From NCBI RefSeq assembly GCF_003253995.1, contig NZ_QKZL01000009.1:62001-126000 (forward strand): 64,000 bases of DNA. Reading direction: 5' to 3'. Below the pieces are notes generated by a model. It searched no databases. It had not been told where the DNA came from and worked only from the letters and a program-made list of their open reading frames with translations. Source of the stretch: Palleronia aestuarii. Lineage in GTDB: Bacteria > Pseudomonadota > Alphaproteobacteria > Rhodobacterales > Rhodobacteraceae. This document shows, one piece after another, positions 40,406-48,589 of the stretch (positions within the stretch are counted from its first letter, which is position 1; every line of letters begins with the position of its first letter). The position numbers and the translations under genes are program-made.

Positions 40406-40987
40406 ATGGCATTGGGAGGTTTCGTGCGCGACGACCGCGACATCTCGATCACCGCGATCGCCGAGAACGGCAGGCGCTTTCCCATCGACAAGCTTGTCGC
40501 ACATCAGGATGGCGGCACGCTGCATCTCGCGATTTCCGTCTTCCTCTATTCGGAACGCGGCGTCTTGCTGCAGCAGCGCGCGGCGGACAAGTATCACAGC
40601 GGCGGGCTCTGGGCGAATTCCGTCTGCTCGCATCCCGATTGGGGCGAGGACATCGCCGATTGCGCGCGGCGCCGCTGCCGGGAAGAGCTCCATATAGAGG
40701 CGCCGCTCGAAGCGCTGGGCGTCATCGACTACCGCGCCGACGTGGGTGGCGGGCTGACCGAGCACGAGCGCGCACATATCTTCGCCGGCCGCGTGCCCGT
40801 GGAGGCCGCCGAGATCTCCCCCAACCCGGTGGAGGCAGCGGCGACGCGCTGGATCGACAGGGAGACACTGCACACGGAGATGGCGGAGCATCCCGACCGT
40901 TTCACGCCGTGGTTCCGACAGTACATGTCCCGCGACGACCCGGCCCTGCGTGCCATGCGCGAACTTGTCTGGTCGCGGATCCCCTGA
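40406..40987 (+). CDS. idi: Isopentenyl-diphosphate delta-isomerase, type 1
   Basis: 193 residues; Nudix-fold enzyme interconverting IPP and DMAPP. NSVCSHPDWGE holds catalytic Cys74 and metal-binding His76, the Nudix box is DCARRRCREELHIE, and GLTEHERAHIF holds the catalytic Glu and metal ligands. A GTG at 40424, six codons inside, has GGGAGG four bases upstream and may be the real start; the protein would then begin VRDDRDISI. Alphaproteobacteria use the MEP route, so Idi balances the IPP/DMAPP ratio for carotenoids or quinones. Confidence 0.94.
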   Translation: MALGGFVRDDRDISITAIAENGRRFPIDKLVAHQDGGTLHLAISVFLYSERGVLLQQRAADKYHSGGLWANSVCSHPDWGEDIADCARRRCREELHIEAPLEALGVIDYRADVGGGLTEHERAHIFAGRVPVEAAEISPNPVEAAATRWIDRETLHTEMAEHPDRFTPWFRQYMSRDDPALRAMRELVWSRIP

Positions 40988-41056
40988 CCCCGCGGACGAT
41001 TGCGCGCGCGCCCCGTTCCGCGCTAGGACCGCAGCATTCGAGGAACGGAGCATTCG

Positions 41057-41668
41057 ATGGCCAACCACCTGCATTCCGGGGATCTCCCCGACGGGCTGGA
41101 TCTCGGGACCGAGGTCGCCATAGATTGCGAGACGATGGGGCTCAATCCGCATCGCGACCGCCTTTGTGTCGTGCAGCTTTCGGGCGGAGACGGCGACGCG
41201 CATCTCGTTCAGGTCGCGCCCGGCCAGAAATCCGCGCCGAACCTCGCGCGGCTCCTGACCGATCCGACCGTCCTGAAGCTCTTTCACTTCGGCCGCTTCG
41301 ACATCGCCGCGATGCTGAACGCCTTCGGGGCGCTCGCTGCGCCCGTCTATTGCACGAAGATCGCCTCGAAGCTCGTGCGGACCTATACCGATCGCCACGG
41401 GCTGAAGCAGCTTCTGCAGGAACTCGTCGACGTGGACGTCTCGAAATACCAGCAGCAGAGCGATTGGGGGGCGGCAACGCTCAGCGACGCGCAGATCGCC
41501 TATGCCGCGTCCGACGTGCTCCATCTCCACCGGCTGAAGCGCGTCCTCGATCAGCGGCTCGAGCGGGAGGGGCGGACGGATCTCGCGCAGGCCTGCTTCG
41601 ACTTCCTCCCCACGCGCGCGCGGCTCGACCTCGAGGGCTGGCCCGAGATCGACATCTTTGCGCATTGA
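41057..41668 (+). CDS. Ribonuclease D-like 3'-5' exonuclease
   Basis: 203 residues, consisting only of the DnaQ-like exonuclease domain without the C-terminal HRDC domains of full RNase D. Metal ligands Asp23 and Glu25 are in IDCETMGL, an Asp in HFGRFD and the YAASD motif complete the DEDDy set. Short forms like this are typical of alphaproteobacteria next to lptC. GGAG lies upstream of the ATG. It starts the exonuclease-lptC-lptA-lptB-hpf-ptsN block. Confidence 0.93.
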   Translation: MANHLHSGDLPDGLDLGTEVAIDCETMGLNPHRDRLCVVQLSGGDGDAHLVQVAPGQKSAPNLARLLTDPTVLKLFHFGRFDIAAMLNAFGALAAPVYCTKIASKLVRTYTDRHGLKQLLQELVDVDVSKYQQQSDWGAATLSDAQIAYAASDVLHLHRLKRVLDQRLEREGRTDLAQACFDFLPTRARLDLEGWPEIDIFAH

Positions 41669-41732
41669 CCTGACGACCGGCGCGCGACGCGCCGGGCAGA
41701 CGAGATGACGAAAGCCCGGACCGGCGACCCAG

Positions 41733-42341
41733 ATGGCCACATTCGATAACCGGCACAGTCGCCAGGTCGCGCTTCTGAAGGTCGCGCTTCCCCTCATCGC
41801 CCTCGCGATCCTCTCGACCCTTTTCCTCCTGGCCGACCGACGCGGCAGCGGCGACAGAATTCCCTACAGCCAGCTCGAGCTTGACCGGATCGTGGCCGAG
41901 CAGCGGATTTCCAACCCGAACTACTCTGGCGTCACCCCCGAAGGCGATGCCGTCACGCTCGCCTCCGGATCGGTGCGTCCCGACCCCGAATCCCCCGAGG
42001 AGATGATCGCCTCCGACCTGATCGGAACGATCGAGACGCCGAAGGGCGAGCGCATCCTGCTTTCCGCCGAGACGGGCAGCTTTCGCAGCGGGTCCGACGT
42101 GAACCTCACGGGCGATGTCAGGCTGCGCAGCTCTGCCGGTTACCGCGTCGAAAGCGACGGCATGGTGCTCGACGCCGAGACCGGGACGGTGAGTTCGGAC
42201 GGTGCGATCACGGCCATCGTACCGCCCGGGCGCATAGATGCGGCCGCGATGACGCTCACCCGGGGCGCGGACGGGTTCGTTCTGCGCTTCACCGGGGGCA
42301 CCAAACTCCTCTATTATCCCGATGCCGGTAAGGGAGATTGA
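41733..42341 (+). CDS. lptC: LPS export protein LptC
   Basis: 202 residues. One N-terminal membrane helix (about 14-34, ALPLIALAILSTLFLLA) anchors the protein to the inner membrane, followed by the beta-jellyroll DUF1239 domain (ISNPNYSGVTPEGDAVTLAS, GDVRLRSSAGYRVESDGM). It links LptBFG to LptA in the LPS bridge. lptF and lptG are not in the window. lptA follows one base after its stop. Confidence 0.9.
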   Translation: MATFDNRHSRQVALLKVALPLIALAILSTLFLLADRRGSGDRIPYSQLELDRIVAEQRISNPNYSGVTPEGDAVTLASGSVRPDPESPEEMIASDLIGTIETPKGERILLSAETGSFRSGSDVNLTGDVRLRSSAGYRVESDGMVLDAETGTVSSDGAITAIVPPGRIDAAAMTLTRGADGFVLRFTGGTKLLYYPDAGKGD

Positions 42342-42342
42342 T

Positions 42343-42843
42343 GTGCCGCACCCCATGTCGCGCGTGATCGCGCTCCTCGTCGCGGCGATGATCGCCGCCC
42401 CGGTTTCTGCGCAGGAGACGGCGATCGATTTCGGCGGGCTCCGTCAGGATACCACGCAGCCCGTCGAGGTCGCCTCCGATGCGCTCGAGGTGAACCAGTC
42501 CGACGGCACCGCGACGTTCAGCGGCAACGTCGTGGTGAGCCAGGGCGCCATGCGCCTCTCGGCCGGTCGGATCACCGCGATCTACGCGGGCGAGGCCTCC
42601 GCGGGCCGAATCCGGGAGTTGCGCGCCGAGGAGGGTGTCACCCTCGTCGCGGGCGAGGATGCGGCGGAGGCGCAATCCGCCGTCTACGACATCGATGAGG
42701 GTTCTGTCGTGATGACCGGCGACGTCCTCCTGACGCAGGGGCCGACCGCCTTGTCCTCCGAACGGCTGGTGATCGACCTCGTCAATGGCACGGGATCGCT
42801 CGAAGGACGCGTCCGGACGATTTTCGAGACAGGGGAACGATGA
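42343..42843 (+). CDS. lptA: LPS export periplasmic protein LptA
   Basis: 166 residues from GTG at 42343. A signal peptide ending VSAQ is followed by the OstA-like jellyroll (PVEVASDALEVNQSDGTATFSGNVVVSQGAMRL is the core region). AGGGAG at 42331-42336 is six bases before this GTG; alternatives are ATG 42322 inside lptC or ATG 42355 (MSRVIALLV). LptA oligomerises to carry LPS across the periplasm. Coupled to lptB by ATGA. Confidence 0.9.
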   Translation: MPHPMSRVIALLVAAMIAAPVSAQETAIDFGGLRQDTTQPVEVASDALEVNQSDGTATFSGNVVVSQGAMRLSAGRITAIYAGEASAGRIRELRAEEGVTLVAGEDAAEAQSAVYDIDEGSVVMTGDVLLTQGPTALSSERLVIDLVNGTGSLEGRVRTIFETGER

Positions 42844-43604
42844 CGTCCGCACCGCCCCGCCTGATCGCCTCCGGCGACGGCAGCGGCCTGCGCGTGGAAC
42901 AGCTGCGCAAGAGCTATCGCAAGCGCCCGGTGATCCGTGACGTCAGCATGGAGCTCCGCCGGGGCGAGGTCGTGGCCCTTCTCGGGCCCAACGGGTCGGG
43001 CAAGACGACCTGCTTCTACGCCATTGCGGGCCTCGTGGTGCCCGAAGGCGGCCGCGTGACGATCGACGGGCGGGACGTGACCGCGCTGCCGATGTATCGC
43101 CGTGCCCGGCTGGGAATCGGGTATCTGCCGCAGGAGGTCTCGATATTCCGCGGCCTCACCGTTGAGGAGAATATCCTCGCAATCCTCGAATTGTCGCTGC
43201 CGAGTCGCAAGAAACGGCACGCGCGGCTCGATGAACTCTTGGCCGAATTTTCTATCACGCATCTGCGCAAGACCCCCTCCCCAGCGCTTTCCGGCGGCGA
43301 GAGACGGCGTCTGGAGATCGCCCGATGCCTCGCGGCCGACCCGAAATACCTGCTTCTCGACGAGCCCTTCGCGGGCGTCGATCCGATCGCCGTGGGCGAC
43401 ATCCGGACCCTCGTCTCCGGCCTGACGGCCCGCGGCATCGGCGTTCTTATTACCGATCATAACGTCCGCGAAACGCTCGGGATCGTCGATCGCGCCTACA
43501 TCCTGCATGACGGAACCGTCCTGATGAGCGGAACGAGCGCGGAGGTCGTGGAGGACGAGAACGTGCGCCGTGTCTACCTTGGCCAGGGGTTCCGGCTGAC
43601 GTGA
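42840..43604 (+). CDS. lptB: LPS export ATPase LptB
   Basis: 254-residue ABC ATPase powering LPS extraction by LptFG. Walker A GPNGSGKTT at 49-57, Q-loop LPQEVSIFRGLTVEENI, signature LSGGERRR, Walker B LLLDEPFAGVDP and H-loop ITDHNVRE. The LptB-typical FRGLTVEENI and the C-terminal FRLT agree with the assignment. Its ATG overlaps the lptA stop. Confidence 0.96.
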   Translation: MTSAPPRLIASGDGSGLRVEQLRKSYRKRPVIRDVSMELRRGEVVALLGPNGSGKTTCFYAIAGLVVPEGGRVTIDGRDVTALPMYRRARLGIGYLPQEVSIFRGLTVEENILAILELSLPSRKKRHARLDELLAEFSITHLRKTPSPALSGGERRRLEIARCLAADPKYLLLDEPFAGVDPIAVGDIRTLVSGLTARGIGVLITDHNVRETLGIVDRAYILHDGTVLMSGTSAEVVEDENVRRVYLGQGFRLT

Positions 43605-43632
43605 AGCTTACCGCGGTTCTGTCCGGAACCCA

Positions 43633-43662
43633 TTGACAGTAACGCCAATCTTCGCGCCAAAT
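43633..43662 (+). promoter_or_regulatory. Possible promoter of hpf-ptsN
   Basis: A consensus TTGACA at 43633-43638 followed after 18 bases by CCAAAT at 43657-43662, a poor -10. It lies in the 226-base gap between lptB and hpf, which contains no recognisable gene; in many proteobacteria rpoN occupies this place. Confidence 0.3.
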
Positions 43663-43830
43663 GCGTCCATGGCTTCCGCATCCGCCTCCGACAGGTCCCG
43701 TCCGCGCGACAGGGCCGGGGGCTGCGCCTCAAACGGGCGCCGGAACCAGGGGGCCGAACGCCCCGCATCCCGGACTGAACAGGAAGAGGCGTCGCACGGG
43801 GCCGGGCCCGGGCCAGCCAGAGGAGACGAC

Positions 43831-44409
43831 ATGCGCTATCAGATCAGTGGAAAGCAGATCGACATCGGTGAAGCGCTGCAGACACATGTCAGGAGCGAGG
43901 TCGAGGAAATGGTCGGAAAGTATCCCGGCCGTCCGACCGATGTTCTGGTCGTCTTTTCGAAGGAAGCGCACGAATTCGCCTGTGAAACCGTCATCCATCT
44001 TTCGACCGGCCTGACGGTGCAGGCGAGCGCGAAGGAAACCGATATCTACGCGGCCTTCGACTCCGCCAACGCGAAGATGGAGAAGCAGCTCCGGCGCTAC
44101 AAGCGGCGGCTGAAAGACCATCACCGCGAACGCGCTCAACCCGTTGAACTCTCCGACGCGGCCTCGTATATCCTCGCCGGCGCAGGCGATTCCGAGCTCG
44201 AAGAGCCGGAAACGCTCCAGCCCATGATCGTGGCGGAGATGCAGACGCGGATTCCGTCGCTCTCCGTCGGTGAGGCGGTCATGCAGATGGAGCTCGCGGG
44301 GGCACCGGTTCTGGTGTTCCGGAACGAAAAACAGGCAACGGGCGTCAATGTCGTCTACCGTCGCGACGACGGAAATATCGGCTGGATCGACCCGAACACG
44401 GCAACCTGA
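43831..44409 (+). CDS. hpf: Ribosome hibernation promoting factor, long form
   Basis: 192 residues. The N-terminal S30AE domain (1-105; MRYQISGKQIDIGEAL, VQASAKETDIYAAFD) blocks the decoding centre and the C-terminal dimerisation domain (about 125-190; MIVAEMQTRIPSLSVGEAVMQMEL, VVYRRDDGNIGWIDP) pairs two ribosomes into 100S particles. AGGAG lies upstream of the ATG; longer readings to 43633 lack coding character. Precedes ptsN by 33 bases, probably cotranscribed. Confidence 0.95.
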   Translation: MRYQISGKQIDIGEALQTHVRSEVEEMVGKYPGRPTDVLVVFSKEAHEFACETVIHLSTGLTVQASAKETDIYAAFDSANAKMEKQLRRYKRRLKDHHRERAQPVELSDAASYILAGAGDSELEEPETLQPMIVAEMQTRIPSLSVGEAVMQMELAGAPVLVFRNEKQATGVNVVYRRDDGNIGWIDPNTAT

Positions 44410-44442
44410 CGCGACTTGGGGTCGCGCGAAAGCTAGGGCTTC

Positions 44443-44907
44443 ATGATCGGAACGGAACTACTCCCGCTCGAGGCGGTTCGTGTCATTTCGTCGGTCACGA
44501 GCAAGAAGCGGCTCTTCATCACGCTCGGGGACATCGCGACGGAGGTGTATCACCTCAAGTCCGACCGGGTGGCCGAAGCGCTGCTCGAGCGGGAGAATCT
44601 GGGCCCCACCGGTGTCGGGCACGGGGTTGCACTGCCCCATGCCCGCCTCGAAAATCTGTCCGGCGTGCGTGGGATCTTCCTGCGCGTCGAACGTCCGCTC
44701 GATTTCGGGGCCGTCGACAGGCAGCCGGTCGATCTCGTCTTCGCGCTCTTCGCGCCGTCCTGCGCGGGGGTCGAGCATCTCAAGGCGCTGGCCGCCGTCT
44801 CCCGCACGTTGCGCAATCCTGATATCTGTACCAAGCTCAGAGCCAACGACGATCCCGTGACGCTGCATGCCGTCCTGACGGACCGCAGCGCCAATCGCGC
44901 CGCGTAG
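44443..44907 (+). CDS. ptsN: PTS IIA-like nitrogen-regulatory protein PtsN
   Basis: 154 residues of the EIIA(Ntr) fold. GHGVALPHAR contains the phosphorylated His66. It accepts phosphate from the NPr/EI(Ntr) relay and signals by protein contact, for example to K+ transport and stringent-response enzymes. Alphaproteobacterial gene order places it after hpf, as here. It ends two bases from convergent moaE. Confidence 0.94.
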   Translation: MIGTELLPLEAVRVISSVTSKKRLFITLGDIATEVYHLKSDRVAEALLERENLGPTGVGHGVALPHARLENLSGVRGIFLRVERPLDFGAVDRQPVDLVFALFAPSCAGVEHLKALAAVSRTLRNPDICTKLRANDDPVTLHAVLTDRSANRAA

Positions 44908-44909
44908 CC

Positions 44910-45353
44910 CTACCAGCGCGAGAGCGCCGCTTCGTCCTCGGCCTTGGCGTCCACCCAATCCGCACCGTCGGTGCGGACCTCCTTCTTCCAGAAAGGGGCG
45001 CGGGATTTGAGATAGTCCATCAGGAAATCCGCCGCGGCGAACGCGCCGGCGCGATGGCGCGCTGCAGTCGCGACCATCATGATCGCCTCTCCCGGGGCGA
45101 GCGCGCCATGGCGATGGATGACGAGCACCGCGTCGAGCGACCAGCGCGCCACGGCTTCCCCGGCGATCGCCTTGATCGAGCTGGCCGTCATGCCGGGATA
45201 ATGCTCGATCTCCAGATGACGCAGCGTTCCGGCCTCGGTGTCACGCACGATGCCGGTGAAGGTGACCACGGCCCCTGATCCGCGGCTCGCCGCGGTGAAC
45301 GCATTCGCCTCCGCACCCGGATCGAAGGTCGCCGGCTGAACGCGGATATCCAC
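44910..45353 (-). CDS. moaE: Molybdopterin synthase catalytic subunit MoaE
   Basis: 147 residues; large subunit of molybdopterin synthase, which inserts two sulfurs into cyclic pyranopterin. VVTFTGIVRD, LEIEHYPGM, HRHGALAPGE and KSRAPFWKKE (active-site lysines at about 123-124) are conserved. The start is GTG at 45353, directly abutting the moaD stop with GGGGGG just upstream, so it is coupled to moaD. Confidence 0.95.
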   Translation of the reverse strand: MDIRVQPATFDPGAEANAFTAASRGSGAVVTFTGIVRDTEAGTLRHLEIEHYPGMTASSIKAIAGEAVARWSLDAVLVIHRHGALAPGEAIMMVATAARHRAGAFAAADFLMDYLKSRAPFWKKEVRTDGADWVDAKAEDEAALSRW

Positions 45354-45605
45354 TCAGCCCCCCGTCATCGGCGGAAAGACGGCGATTTCGCGGACCCCGG
45401 TCAGCGGCGCATCGAGGCTGCTCAGCTCCTGATCGACGGCCACGCGAAGCGCGGAGAGATCGGAAAAGGCCAGCGCGTAACGCTCCTCCCGCGCGGCGAG
45501 CTCGGTGATGAGTTCTCCGACGGTCGCGGCGTCGGTGTCGACCCTCTCCCGGGGCAGGCCGATCCGCTCCCGGACCCAGGCGAAGTAAAGCAGATCGACG
45601 GTCAT
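45354..45605 (-). CDS. moaD: Molybdopterin synthase sulfur carrier subunit MoaD
   Basis: 83 residues with a ubiquitin-like fold, ending in the required Gly-Gly (PPMTGG) that is adenylated and thiocarboxylated. VDLLYFAWVRERIG and AVFPPMTGG identify it. The ATG at 45605 overlaps the pgsA stop as ATGA; moaE follows without a gap. Order pgsA-moaD-moaE. Confidence 0.94.
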   Translation of the reverse strand: MTVDLLYFAWVRERIGLPRERVDTDAATVGELITELAAREERYALAFSDLSALRVAVDQELSSLDAPLTGVREIAVFPPMTGG

Positions 45606-46267
45606 GCAGGGTCCCGCAGGTAAGGAAGCGCCTTGCGCAGGTAGTCCCAACCGGTCGCGAGCGTCAGCGCAGCGGCCACCCAGAGCAGGACCAGGCCCAG
45701 ATCGCCCGCGAGATCGTAGAGCCAGGCAAGCCAGGGCAGTGCGCCTTCTTCGGGGATCCGTGCGGCGAGCATCTTTTCGAAGGACGCCGTGTCCGTCTCG
45801 ATGCTCCGCTCGACGATGTGATAGAGGAAGATATCACGGGAAAAGAGGACCGCGATGGCGATCATCTGCGCCGTCGTCTTCCACTTGGCGAGCTTCGTCA
45901 CCGCAAGACGCCGGGCATCGCTGCCGAGGAACTCCCGCAAACCGGAGACGAAGACCTCACGAAACACGATGAAGGTCGCGGGAAGCACGAGCCAGGGCGA
46001 CATCGACGAATACCCGACGATCACGAGAAGCGCCACGATCACCATGGCCTTGTCGGCGATCGGGTCGAGCATCGCGCCGAACCGGCTTTCCTGCTTCCAA
46101 GTCCGCGCGAGGTAGCCGTCGAACCAGTCCGTGATCGCCGCACCGAGGAAAAGCAGGAGCGCGAACCAGTCCGCCCATGGCCGGTTGAAATAGAGGAACA
46201 TGATCGCGACCCCGGGTGCCGCGATGAGCCGCAGCACCGTCAGGATATTGGGCAGGGTCCACTTCAT
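45602..46267 (-). CDS. pgsA: CDP-diacylglycerol-glycerol-3-phosphate phosphatidyltransferase
   Basis: 221 residues with several membrane helices; makes phosphatidylglycerol phosphate. The CDP-alcohol phosphotransferase motif DxxDGxxARx8GxxxDxxxD is complete (Asp47, Asp50, Asp68, Asp72). In Rhodobacteraceae the gene commonly follows uvrC on the same strand; here an oppositely oriented FkbH-like gene lies between them. No Shine-Dalgarno is evident before the ATG at 46267. Confidence 0.95.
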   Translation of the reverse strand: MKWTLPNILTVLRLIAAPGVAIMFLYFNRPWADWFALLLFLGAAITDWFDGYLARTWKQESRFGAMLDPIADKAMVIVALLVIVGYSSMSPWLVLPATFIVFREVFVSGLREFLGSDARRLAVTKLAKWKTTAQMIAIAVLFSRDIFLYHIVERSIETDTASFEKMLAARIPEEGALPWLAWLYDLAGDLGLVLLWVAAALTLATGWDYLRKALPYLRDPA

Positions 46268-46462
46268 GCGACACAGATAGCGATCCCGTCGCTCGCTGGA
46301 AAGGGCGCGCGGACGAGGATCTCACGCCTGCGACCAGACCGCCAGAACCGGGGCCCCGACAGACAGCACATGCCAGTCAAGATCGTAAATAAATGGTTAA
46401 TGGTCTTTCGGCTTTGTCCGAATTATCTCTCAAAGTGGACACGATAAGAGCGGAAGCAAGAA

Positions 46463-48580
46463 ATGCTCAGCAACAGAATCGCTCGAACGGATGCGTTCTC
46501 CTTTCTTCCTCGACTGACCGCCATGAAGAGAAAACATCCCGAGACCGAACATCTCCAGATTGCATTAAACGCGACGGCACGCCTGGTTCCGCGTTTCGCC
46601 AAGCGGATTGAATCGGGCGATATCTCCGAAAAGGAATTGGCCGAACAGGAACACGCGACGCTGGCCCATTATCTGCAAAGGTGGATGCAGAGCGGCGATC
46701 CCGTCTGGAGGGCTCTTTATCTCGGCGAACGGGCCAAGATGGCCTATGATCCCGCTCATAGGGATGACGAACGCGATCGGGCGATCGCCGGGCTTGTCGC
46801 CAGCGACAGGCACATTCTCGAAACTTTCCATGGGCATAACGGCGGGAATTCGGCCGCGAACGTGCTGGACGAACTCTCCGCGATCGTCGCGCGTCTCAAC
46901 GATCCCGCGCGACAGTCGCTCGACGTTCTTTTTGTCGGGGATTGCCTATTCCTGGATACGACTGCGTTCCTCGTCGATGGCATGTCGGACATCGGAGTTT
47001 CGATCAGACCCGTTTTCGTCACGGACAAGAACCCGGCCGGAATTGCGACCACGATCCGCACGCTTTCGCAAAAGCAATTCGACGCCGTCTTCTATTCACC
47101 GTTCACCTACGAAAACGGCCTCGTCACGGCGACATTGCTCAATCCCCGGGCGGCAATCGGAACGCGCCTGCGTCGCGACGAGATCGTCGGCGCGATGCTC
47201 GCCGAAGCCGGCATGGTGACACGGGCGCTGGCCGAAACCTTCGAGGCGCCGATCTTCGTCCATAATACCGCTCTGATCCGTCGGCATACGGGGCGATCGC
47301 AGGATGCACTGGCCAGAGGCCTGACCGCCGGTCTGCGTCGTTCAGTTCGCGACGCGGTCGACACCGGTCTCGACAACCTGATCGCCGGGATCAACGCGGA
47401 TACGTTCCCGCACGTGCACAAGTTCGACGAGCTCCGTTTCCTCAAGGACGAATCGGAACGATCGTTGGGACTGTACTACCACCATCATGGCGGCCAGCAC
47501 CCCGCGAGGTTCGGCGCCCTCGTCGCCGAGGCCTATGCCCTCATCCTGAAGACCATCGCGTTTCTGAGAAAGAAGAAGCTGATCGTCTGCGATCTCGACA
47601 ACACGCTCTGGGACGGCGTGATCGGTGACGGGGACGTACAGCATTTCGTCGACCGGCAAGAACGGCTGAAGCGTCTGAAGGAGAAGGGCGTCCTCCTCGC
47701 CATTGCATCGAAGAACGATCCTCGGAACGTCCATTGGGAGGGGGGAGTGCTCGGCGAGGGTGACTTCGTCCACAGCTCCATCAGCTGGCGCCCCAAGGTC
47801 GTCGCCTTTCCGGAAATTGAGCGATCGCTGAATCTCAAGCGAAAGGATTTCGTCTTCCTCGACGATCGCGCGGATGAACGGGCCCTTGTCGAGGAAGCTT
47901 ATCCAGATGTTCGGACCCTCGATCCGGTCGATCCGCGAACGTGGCAGATGATGGCGATCTGGGACGAACTGCTGGGAGACGGGTCGGACATCGACCGGAC
48001 CCGGATGTATCTCGACCGCGCCGCGCGTCAGCACGCGCAGGATGTCGCTGCAGAGGAACACGATCGGGGGTCGCTCTTTGCGACGCTGGGTCTGGAAGTC
48101 ACGATCAGACCGGCCGGACGGTCGGACATCAAGCGTGCGGCGGAGCTCGTCAATCGCACGAACCAGTTCAACATGACGGCAGCCCGGACCACCTTCGCCG
48201 AGATGAAGGGCTGGTCGGAAAGCGATTCGCACGCGATCTACCTCGCCTCGATGCGCGACCGCTTCGGCGACATGGGCGTTATCGCGGTTCTCGTCGCATC
48301 ATACGACGACCGGGGAGCCTCGATCCCCGTTTTCGTGCTCTCCTGCCGGGTTTTCGGCTACGACGTCGAGACCGTTTTGTTGAACACGGTCAAGCAGGAC
48401 GCATTGGCTCGCGGATGCGGCTTGGTCGCCGGATGGCATGTCGAGACGATGGTCAACGCGCCTTGCCGCGACACCTACGCCCAAAACGGGTTCGTCGAGA
48501 CCGGTGGGCAGTGGGTCTGGACGGAGGCCTGCCCCAGGATCGACGATCCGAAGTGGCTCGACGTTCGCAGCGCGGCCTGA
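46463..48580 (+). CDS. FkbH-like HAD-IIIC phosphatase/acyltransferase protein
   Basis: 705 residues. An N-terminal ~300-residue region with DVLFVGDCLFLDT may be SGNH-like. The HAD core has DLDNTLWDGVIGDGD (nucleophile Asp377, acid Asp379), LAIASKND and FVFLDDRADE. The C-terminal part has FkbH signatures NRTNQFNMTAART near 564-576 and MRDRFGDMGVIAVL near 597-610, in a GNAT-like domain. FkbH proteins load glyceryl units onto carrier proteins or act in polysaccharide and polyketide synthesis, but no such genes are nearby. GC content is visibly lower than in neighbours, most at the 5' end, and the 195-base leader is AT-rich. MKRKHPETEH at 46523 is an alternative start. Likely acquired. Confidence 0.88.
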   Translation: MLSNRIARTDAFSFLPRLTAMKRKHPETEHLQIALNATARLVPRFAKRIESGDISEKELAEQEHATLAHYLQRWMQSGDPVWRALYLGERAKMAYDPAHRDDERDRAIAGLVASDRHILETFHGHNGGNSAANVLDELSAIVARLNDPARQSLDVLFVGDCLFLDTTAFLVDGMSDIGVSIRPVFVTDKNPAGIATTIRTLSQKQFDAVFYSPFTYENGLVTATLLNPRAAIGTRLRRDEIVGAMLAEAGMVTRALAETFEAPIFVHNTALIRRHTGRSQDALARGLTAGLRRSVRDAVDTGLDNLIAGINADTFPHVHKFDELRFLKDESERSLGLYYHHHGGQHPARFGALVAEAYALILKTIAFLRKKKLIVCDLDNTLWDGVIGDGDVQHFVDRQERLKRLKEKGVLLAIASKNDPRNVHWEGGVLGEGDFVHSSISWRPKVVAFPEIERSLNLKRKDFVFLDDRADERALVEEAYPDVRTLDPVDPRTWQMMAIWDELLGDGSDIDRTRMYLDRAARQHAQDVAAEEHDRGSLFATLGLEVTIRPAGRSDIKRAAELVNRTNQFNMTAARTTFAEMKGWSESDSHAIYLASMRDRFGDMGVIAVLVASYDDRGASIPVFVLSCRVFGYDVETVLLNTVKQDALARGCGLVAGWHVETMVNAPCRDTYAQNGFVETGGQWVWTEACPRIDDPKWLDVRSAA

Positions 48581-48589
48581 GAGAGGCGG

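Noticed and set aside
43574-44139. Minus-strand frames around the lptB-hpf gap
   Set aside because: They overlap the certain hpf gene or have no protein-like character; the gap is best read as non-coding.
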